This document shows, in pieces, positions 58,849 to 64,000 of a DNA stretch of 64,000 bases. Numbering within the stretch: position 1 is the stretch's first letter; every line of letters begins with the position of its first letter. Under the pieces are notes generated by a model that had not been told where the DNA came from, made no database searches, and was given only the letters and a program-made list of their open reading frames with translations. A program made the position numbers and the translations under genes. This stretch comes from Nitrospira sp. MA-1 (GTDB taxonomy: Bacteria > Nitrospirota > Nitrospiria > Nitrospirales > UBA8639): the NCBI GenBank assembly GCA_032139905.1, contig JAQJDB010000007.1, positions 124,001 to 188,000 on the forward strand, in the 5' to 3' direction.

Positions 58849-59268
58849 ATGTTGTGGGATTCTCAAGCCGGCTTTAGACATTGTTGGAAAAATCCACGAG
58901 GATTTCTGGTTTTGGCCGGTCTTTTGGTATTGATGACCCTGGCACATGGCTGTGCATTTGTCCGGGGAGAAGTGGGTGAGCCTTTTCCCGAGGATGGGCT
59001 TCAGACGATTGAGAAAGGCATCACGAATCGCCAAGAAGTCGCCCAGCAATTTGGCGCCCCTGATGACATTGTCCAGGCAAATGGCCATGAGATTTTTCAC
59101 TACCGCCGCTTTGACAGCAAGTTGGGGTGGTTGCTGTTTTTTTCTCGCCTCAATATTGGCAGTGATCATCTCTGGGTATTTTTTAATCCTCAAGGGATCG
59201 TGGATGACGTGGTGTTTGGCAATAGGACCAAGAATGTGGAATTTCAAATCTGGCCGTTTGGGGAGTAG
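58849..59268 (+). CDS. BamE/SmpA-like lipoprotein 1
   Basis: 139 residues from ATG 58849 after GAGGAGGAGAA. Lipobox LVLMTLAHGC. The BamE-like core is GITNRQEVAQQFGAPDDIVQ with a two-strand end, DHLWVFFNPQGIVDDVVFGN. It ends IWPFGE. It probably sits in the outer membrane. Confidence 0.75.
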   Translation: MLWDSQAGFRHCWKNPRGFLVLAGLLVLMTLAHGCAFVRGEVGEPFPEDGLQTIEKGITNRQEVAQQFGAPDDIVQANGHEIFHYRRFDSKLGWLLFFSRLNIGSDHLWVFFNPQGIVDDVVFGNRTKNVEFQIWPFGE

Positions 59269-59272
59269 GGCA

Positions 59273-59692
59273 ATGGATGGGGTCTTTGGAAAAGCTGGAA
59301 TTCTTGGAGTCCTGTTGCTTTTCTCCCTGTCGGGCTGCGACTTTCGTCGTGTGGTGGTGAATGATCCATTGGTGGCCGATTCTCTCGAAGTGTTGGTGCC
59401 AGGAAAAAGCACGATGCAGGATATAGCCACGGCCTTAGGAGCTCCTGATGAGATTGAGGAAGGAGCCAGCGGAATGGTCTTTCGCTACCGATATGGAGAT
59501 AGCAAGACCATGCGGGTAAATTTTGGTTGGCTTCTTCGTGTATTGTTGCCCGTCGTGCCATCCATGAATTTGGGGAGAGGTGAAGGGGTCACCTATATTT
59601 TACATGTGGCGTTGCGACCGGATTTGACCTTTGATCATTCGGTCATTCAGCCCCCACCCGATAACCCCCATTTCTGGTTTTGGCCGTTTTAA
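59273..59692 (+). CDS. BamE/SmpA-like lipoprotein 2
   Basis: 139 residues, 4 bases after the first lipoprotein. Lipobox LLLFSLSGC. Core VPGKSTMQDIATALGAPDEIEEG, with the same GAPDxI motif as its neighbour. It ends FWFWPF. It is most likely a tandem duplicate that has diverged. Function is inferred from fold only. Confidence 0.75.
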   Translation: MDGVFGKAGILGVLLLFSLSGCDFRRVVVNDPLVADSLEVLVPGKSTMQDIATALGAPDEIEEGASGMVFRYRYGDSKTMRVNFGWLLRVLLPVVPSMNLGRGEGVTYILHVALRPDLTFDHSVIQPPPDNPHFWFWPF

Positions 59693-59716
59693 CTGACACT
59701 GGGCGGATGCTGCCCA

Positions 59717-59739
59717 TGAGGAGTCTTTTATCCTCTTTT
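59717..59739 (+). terminator. Weak terminator after the lipoprotein pair
   Basis: GAGGA pairs with TCCTC over a 8-base loop and TTTT follows. The stem is only five pairs. Confidence 0.4.
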
Positions 59740-59834
59740 GGATATTAGGGAATCTTGTTGTTTGTGATTATGAGAATTTTATCTTGGCGAGTTCAACAGG
59801 GCCTTGATCTTCCCCCACGACACCGGACACAGAG

Positions 59835-60689
59835 TTAAGCTGCCTGTTCAAATACTATCGGGATCTGATGTCCGATAGCCGAATGCCTTCTCTGCCGATT
59901 GTAATACGTTTCAATGTACTCAAAAATACTGACTTTCGCCATGCGCCGTGTCGTGTACCGCATTCGATGAACAAGTTCGACCTTCAGCGTGTGAAAGAAA
60001 CTTTCTGTGACGGCATTATCGTAACAGGTCGCCCTTCGCCCCATGCTACAACGCAACCGATTGTTCGCCAGCAATCGCTGGTAGCATTTTGAGCAATACT
60101 GGCTGCCCCGATCAGAGTGGAGGATGGTGCCCTTTGGGAAGCTACGACGGAACAAAGCCATGCTCAGGGCATCACACACCAGTTGTTGCGTCATGCGTCG
60201 GTTCATCGACCATCCCACAATCGCTCGTGAATACAAATCCATCACCACCGCGAGATACAGCCACCCCTCGGTTGTCCAGACATAGGTGATATCACTGGTC
60301 CATTTCTGATTCGGAGCCTCCGCGCGAAAGTCTTGTTCGAGCAGGTCTGGTGCCACTGGTTTTGAATGAGTCGAGTCAGTGGTGACTTTGAATTTCTTCG
60401 CCTGAATGGCTTTCAGCCCCAGTAGCTGCATCCTGCGGCCAATGCGGTTTTCGCTACACCTGAGGCCCTCATGGCGTAAGGTCTTCGTAATCCGTGGCGC
60501 ACCATACCGTTGGCGGTGCTCAGCAAAGATCTCGCGTATCCGTCTATCTAGTTGATGGTTCGAGCACACGTGCTGACTCTGGTCACGCACGGTCCAGTCA
60601 TAATACCCACTTCGAGAGACGTCCAGAATGCCACACAGGAGGGTGACGGGCCAGGCCTTCTTCTGCTCAGCAATAAATTGATATCTCAT
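59835..60689 (-). CDS. IS3-family transposase OrfB
   Basis: 284 residues. DDE integrase core: WTSDITYVWTTEGWLYLAVVMD, GTILHSDRGSQY and the final Glu in TESFFHTLKVELVH. HTH-like N-terminus (QKKAWPVTLLCGILDVSRSGYYDW). Its ATG overlaps the orfA stop, and its frame is also open back to an A7G slippery site, so OrfAB can be made by -1 frameshift. Confidence 0.97.
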   Translation of the reverse strand: MRYQFIAEQKKAWPVTLLCGILDVSRSGYYDWTVRDQSQHVCSNHQLDRRIREIFAEHRQRYGAPRITKTLRHEGLRCSENRIGRRMQLLGLKAIQAKKFKVTTDSTHSKPVAPDLLEQDFRAEAPNQKWTSDITYVWTTEGWLYLAVVMDLYSRAIVGWSMNRRMTQQLVCDALSMALFRRSFPKGTILHSDRGSQYCSKCYQRLLANNRLRCSMGRRATCYDNAVTESFFHTLKVELVHRMRYTTRRMAKVSIFEYIETYYNRQRRHSAIGHQIPIVFEQAA

Positions 60690-60982
60690 GCGCTTTCCTT
60701 GGCAAAGAAGGCCGTAGCTTTTTTTAAGATGTCGCGCTCCATCCGCAGCCGACGATTCTCCGATTCGAGCTCATGGATCCGTTGTTGCTCGGTGGGGCGT
60801 TTCCTTTGTCCGGGAAAAGCTTCTGCCTTATGGGTTTCCAGTTCGTCCTTCCACCGCCCAATCAACGCGCCACTCACGCCTAAACTTCGCCCAGCGGCCG
60901 CACAACTGTAGCCATGTTCCACCACTAACGCGATTGCTTCCTGCTTAAATTCCCGACTGTGATGCCTGCGTGTTCGCTTCAT
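60686..60982 (-). CDS. IS3-family transposase OrfA
   Basis: 98 residues. Helix-turn-helix (HHSREFKQEAIALVVEHGYS, GVSGALIGRWKDELE) and a leucine-zipper-like end (RIHELESENRRLRMERDIL). It ends inside the frameshift window. Confidence 0.96.
   Translation of the reverse strand: MKRTRRHHSREFKQEAIALVVEHGYSCAAAGRSLGVSGALIGRWKDELETHKAEAFPGQRKRPTEQQRIHELESENRRLRMERDILKKATAFFAKESA
60718..60725 (-). promoter_or_regulatory. A7G programmed frameshift site
   Basis: On the minus strand AAAAAAAG (A AAA AAG) lies near the orfA end. A shift of -1 moves exactly into the orfB frame, which is open through this point (KKSYGLLCQGK). Confidence 0.75.
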
Positions 60983-61052
60983 TCAACACCTCGTTTCGAA
61001 TTATTATATAATTCTTAACTCGGTGTCCGATATTCCAGGGGAAGATCACCTA

Positions 61053-62324
61053 TTACCTATTAAGGGATGGGTTGTTTTCTTCCAAGCGCCGGAGATAGGG
61101 AATGAGGAATAATCCGGGCAGCGCAATTAAGGTACAGAGAAGAAAAAACCCTTCCCATCCCAACCAGGTGGCCAGAAATCCGGTGGTGGAACCGGCAAAG
61201 ACGCGGGGAATCCCCATGAAACTGGTCAACAGGGCATATTGTGTGGCGGTAAAACGCTTGTTGGTGAGGCTGGCCATAAAGGCCACGAACGCAGTTTGTC
61301 CCAGTCCACTGGAAATGGTTTCAATGGCAATGACGGCAGTAAGAGTAGGGAGGTGATTGCCGGTATAGGCGAGAATGACAAACCCCGCTGTTGAAATCAT
61401 TTGGAGGAATCCCAGAATAAAAAGAGAAGGCACAATCCCCATGCGATAGACCACGAGACCCCCAATCAATCCGCCTGCCATTAATGCAATCATGCCAAAA
61501 ACCTTGACGATCATCGCATAGTCGGTTTTCGAGACGCCGAGATCCACCATAAATGGAGAGAGCATTTCTGACGCCATGCTATCCCCGACCTTATACAGCA
61601 GGATAAACAACAGTATGATGAGAGCGCCCGGACGGGAAAAAAAATCCAAAAACGGACCCGTGATGGCTTCCTGCCAGGACGCTGGTGGTGGTGCGGGAAT
61701 GGTGGGTTCCGGGGCAAACCATGTCGTGAGAATGCCAACACTCATCATGGCGCCCATGATGAAATAGACCGCATTCCAGGAAAGGCTCTCCTGATCTGCC
61801 AGAAATAAAGCCAACGCTCCAGCGACCAACATTCCCAAGCGATAGCCATAAATAAACATGGAAGATCCAATGCCGAGTTCCTCGTTAGAGAGGGATTCAC
61901 GGCGATAGGCATCCAGGACGATGTCCTGGCTGGCACTAAAAAACGCCACAAGGACACACAAGACCGCGAGGGTTGATAACTGAATTGCCGGTTGAGTCAA
62001 CGCGAGTGAGGCGATGGTGATCATCAAAGCTATCTGAGTGCCCAGCATCCATCCTCGTCGTCTTCCCAGAGCAGAAGACACGAGACGGTCCATAACTGGA
62101 GCCCAGAGAAACTTGAGGGTGTAGGGGAGGCCGACTAATCCGAAAAATCCGATGGTGGTTAAATCGAGCCCTTCTTCCCGCATCCAGAATTTGAGGGTAG
62201 AGCCAATGAGCAGGAGGGGAAGACCGGAAGAAAAGCCGGTCAAGAGCATGACCAGCATTTTGGGACTGGCAAGAAGAAGGCAGAAATTTTTGAGCCAATG
62301 ATCCGGCTCGGGCTGGGTGGTCAT
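61053..62324 (-). CDS. ampG: AmpG-like MFS permease
   Basis: 423 residues and about 12-14 helices. MLLTGFSSGLPLLLIGSTLKFWMREEG and RRRGWMLGTQIALM are AmpG hallmarks. It imports anhydro-muropeptides for recycling. Its stop is 4 bases beyond the IS end, so its natural downstream signal was separated by the insertion. Confidence 0.88.
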   Translation of the reverse strand: MTTQPEPDHWLKNFCLLLASPKMLVMLLTGFSSGLPLLLIGSTLKFWMREEGLDLTTIGFFGLVGLPYTLKFLWAPVMDRLVSSALGRRRGWMLGTQIALMITIASLALTQPAIQLSTLAVLCVLVAFFSASQDIVLDAYRRESLSNEELGIGSSMFIYGYRLGMLVAGALALFLADQESLSWNAVYFIMGAMMSVGILTTWFAPEPTIPAPPPASWQEAITGPFLDFFSRPGALIILLFILLYKVGDSMASEMLSPFMVDLGVSKTDYAMIVKVFGMIALMAGGLIGGLVVYRMGIVPSLFILGFLQMISTAGFVILAYTGNHLPTLTAVIAIETISSGLGQTAFVAFMASLTNKRFTATQYALLTSFMGIPRVFAGSTTGFLATWLGWEGFFLLCTLIALPGLFLIPYLRRLEENNPSLNR

Positions 62325-62414
62325 ACACCAGACCTTATCAAAGAAATGGGCTTAGGTCTTCTTTAGGCTGAAGGTCTGTGAGAGGTGAGGATGCGGTTCG
62401 TGGCAGGGGTTCGA

Positions 62415-62975
62415 TTAGTTTAAATTTGGATCAACCGGCATATGCGCATACATCGTGTATTCATCTCCGAAGGATCGAAGGACCTCGCCCCATAAGTCCT
62501 GTGAATCCTCATCAAAGACGAGATGGGGTCTGGCAGGCATCGTGAGCCAGGAGCCACTTTCCATTTCAGACTCCAACTGACCTGGTCCCCAGCCCGAATA
62601 GCCCATATATGCCCGAAACGATTCGTGTTCACCGGGAACTTCAAGAATGCGCTCCAGCGTTTCCATATTCCCGCCGAGATACACCCCGTCAAGAACCGCA
62701 TGGGTATCTTCAATTTCTTCATTCAGACGGTACAGGACGAGCAAACTGTTTTTTTGAACCGGTCCTCCGGCATACACGCGATGTTCCTGGCCTTCGAGCA
62801 CTGGAACTTGGGGCAGGACTTCGGCAATATTCATTTCCGTCGGACGATTGACGACAACCCCTAGGGCGCCATCGGGTCCATGCTCACAAAGCAGCACAAC
62901 TGCTTGGCGGAAATTGGGATCACGCAATGCTGGAGTGGCGATGAGGAAAACCCCTTTGCCTAATGGTGTATCCAT
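62415..62975 (-). CDS. YqgE/AlgH family protein (UPF0301)
   Basis: 186 residues. GVFLIATPALRDPNFRQAVVLLCEHGPDGALGVVVNRP and GYSGWGPGQLESEMESGSW are family signatures. Cytosolic, with unproven function. Confidence 0.93.
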   Translation of the reverse strand: MDTPLGKGVFLIATPALRDPNFRQAVVLLCEHGPDGALGVVVNRPTEMNIAEVLPQVPVLEGQEHRVYAGGPVQKNSLLVLYRLNEEIEDTHAVLDGVYLGGNMETLERILEVPGEHESFRAYMGYSGWGPGQLESEMESGSWLTMPARPHLVFDEDSQDLWGEVLRSFGDEYTMYAHMPVDPNLN

Positions 62976-63201
62976 TGTCTAATCCTAACGTGCCACAGAT
63001 GATCCATCAAGAGGCATTTCTTGGGAAAATGGCGGCATGGTCGTCCGTGAACCATCGTCAATCCTGAGAAATCCAACCGGTCCTCAAGCATCATGAGACT
63101 CTGAACTCCGTCCTCAGTGCCTCACAAAACCGGAGGTAGCACTACGTGTGAAAAGAGTCCTAATCCAAACCCTTCAGAAATTTGTAGAAAATATTGATAT
63201 A

Positions 63202-63474
63202 TTAATGACGGTAATCTTTAAATTCACCGGTCGCGTCATCCAATTTCAAAAAAGTCCGCATCTGCGTCTTAAGGGTTTGCCTGGCATTTTCATCCCCCAA
63301 GTTCAACTGGTACTCATTAATGACCATCGTCTTCGTCCCACCTGGACCGGCCCATTCATTCCAGCAGGTTTGACAGACTTTCTGCTTAATTTCTTCTTCC
63401 AGTTTTCCCATGAAAAGATTGTCCGTGATCGGGTCCGCGTCTTTATCGCATTTTCGGCAATGAATTTGCGCCAT
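63202..63474 (-). CDS. YggX-like Fe(II)-trafficking protein with zinc-ribbon-like Cys
   Basis: 90 residues from ATG 63474 with an AAAAGGAGAAAAGG site. The YggX core is LGKLEEEIKQ-type text with NEWAGPGGTKTMVINEYQLNLGDENARQTL. It additionally has CRKCDKD near the start and CQTCWNEW, so a metal-binding Cys pair of pairs is likely. The role may be iron delivery or oxidative protection. Confidence 0.75.
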   Translation of the reverse strand: MAQIHCRKCDKDADPITDNLFMGKLEEEIKQKVCQTCWNEWAGPGGTKTMVINEYQLNLGDENARQTLKTQMRTFLKLDDATGEFKDYRH

Positions 63475-63717
63475 CCTTTTCTCCTTTTGTAAGTGATAAG
63501 CTGAAAGCCTATCAGCATTGATAGGCAAAACAATCAGGAATCCTAACACAGAAATCTCGGGTGGGAAAAGAAGTCAGAAAGGATTTCAATGCCCTGGTTT
63601 TTTGAGTGTCTTTCAGGTATGGATGTCGACCCCATGTTTCAGTCTCGTTCAAGTCAGGACGAAATTACCTTGAAGGGGAAGTTGTGAGATATATGTCACG
63701 ATTGGAGAAGAGACAAC

Positions 63718-64000
63718 ATGTTACTCGCAGGAATTGATATTGGCACATTAACCTGCCGCTTGTTGGTGGCAGAAGTGAATCCACCAGGTGAGTGTACGGT
63801 TGTTGATGCGGATCGGCGAATCTTACGACTCGGGGAGGGGGTGGACCAACGCAAACGGTTATCACAAGCCGCGATGGATCGCGTTGTTTCCACACTTATA
63901 GACTGGAAAGAAAAGACCACCAAGTATCCGCTCGACGGAGTCGTAGTCGTGGCGACTAGCGCCGTGCGCGAATCAGAGAATCGTAAGGACTTTCTCGCCC
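63718..64000 (+). CDS. ppx: Ppx/GppA phosphatase (5' part)
   Basis: 94 codons to the window edge. MLLAGIDIGTLTCRLLVAEV is the ASKHA phosphate-binding loop, and VVVVATSAVRESENRKDFL is the Ppx/GppA motif. It hydrolyses polyphosphate or pppGpp. The choice between them is not possible from the part seen. Confidence 0.88.
   Translation, partial: MLLAGIDIGTLTCRLLVAEVNPPGECTVVDADRRILRLGEGVDQRKRLSQAAMDRVVSTLIDWKEKTTKYPLDGVVVVATSAVRESENRKDFLA

Larger units (their letters stand above)
59805..61048 (-). mobile_element. Complete IS3-family insertion sequence
   Basis: 1,244 bases. Ends are imperfect inverted repeats of about 35 bases, beginning TGATCTTCCCC on both sides and sharing CGGACAC and GAGTTAAG. 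A 3-base direct repeat CCT lies at 59802-59804 and 61049-61051. It carries orfA and orfB. No gene is broken; the right end is 4 bases from the ampG stop codon. Confidence 0.95.

Overview
The window looks like a chromosome segment of a Gram-negative member of Nitrospirota, probably a Nitrospira-like lineage. I infer this from a diderm gene set (AsmA/DUF748 envelope proteins, Slp, many lipoproteins, FtsEX-EnvC, AmpG, L,D-transpeptidase) combined with a complete actinobacterial-type proteasome locus (ARC/Mpa, Dop, PrcB, PrcA, PafA), a combination known from Nitrospirota. Base composition is near 50% GC by eye. No marker gene fixes the species.

Layout. 1-4.7 kb: a very large PD40/TPR protein (cut by the window edge) preceded by an overlapping DUF1318-like lipoprotein. 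4.8-5.3 kb: a GIY-YIG nuclease gene bracketed by two copies of an inverted-end repeat. 5.3-8.9 kb: AsmA-like protein. 9.5-19.3 kb: mostly small envelope and stress-type genes (GlsB-like, DUF2959, DUF2780, Spy-like, DUF6335, Slp, L,D-transpeptidase, orphan lipoproteins), a HerA-like ATPase and CsaA. 19.5-23.2 kb: a decayed uvrA 3' end, a toxin-antitoxin pair and intact uvrA. 23.3-31.4 kb: a frameshifted lipoprotein, CrcB, ROK kinase, deaminase, SDR, TraB/GumN, DUF6941, GlpM-like protein, an RNase Z-like hydrolase and a CPBP-like membrane protein. 31.4-33.9 kb: gene-poor, with an XRE fragment, a strong hairpin and one mono-haem protein. 34-42.8 kb: LOG-family protein, M23 peptidase and the proteasome locus. 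43-44.6 kb: thiE-thiG-thiS. 44.9-49.9 kb: HhH protein, Lrp-like regulator, CtpA, EnvC, FtsX, FtsE. 50-54.6 kb: ffh-rpsP-rimM-trmD-rplS-rnhB-yraN. 55-59.7 kb: DUF748 protein, DUF1295 methyltransferase/reductase, two BamE-like lipoproteins. 59.8-61.05 kb: a complete IS3-family element. 61-64 kb: AmpG, YqgE, a YggX-like protein and the start of a Ppx/GppA gene.

How the parts work together. ARC unfolds tagged proteins and feeds the PrcA/PrcB chamber, PafA attaches the protein tag, and Dop activates or removes it. The tag itself (Pup or UBact) was not found beside the locus. FtsE-FtsX-EnvC-CtpA form a translationally coupled septal peptidoglycan-splitting and processing unit. The rpsP-rplS block couples ribosomal proteins to rRNA/tRNA maturation. 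ThiS-ThiG-ThiE build and couple the thiazole half of thiamin.

Most unusual points: the proteasome locus without a visible tag gene, ThiS with residues beyond its GG, the TA pair lying between two uvrA tails, the repeat-bracketed GIY-YIG gene, and a small divergent promoter-terminator unit at 26.2-26.7 kb.
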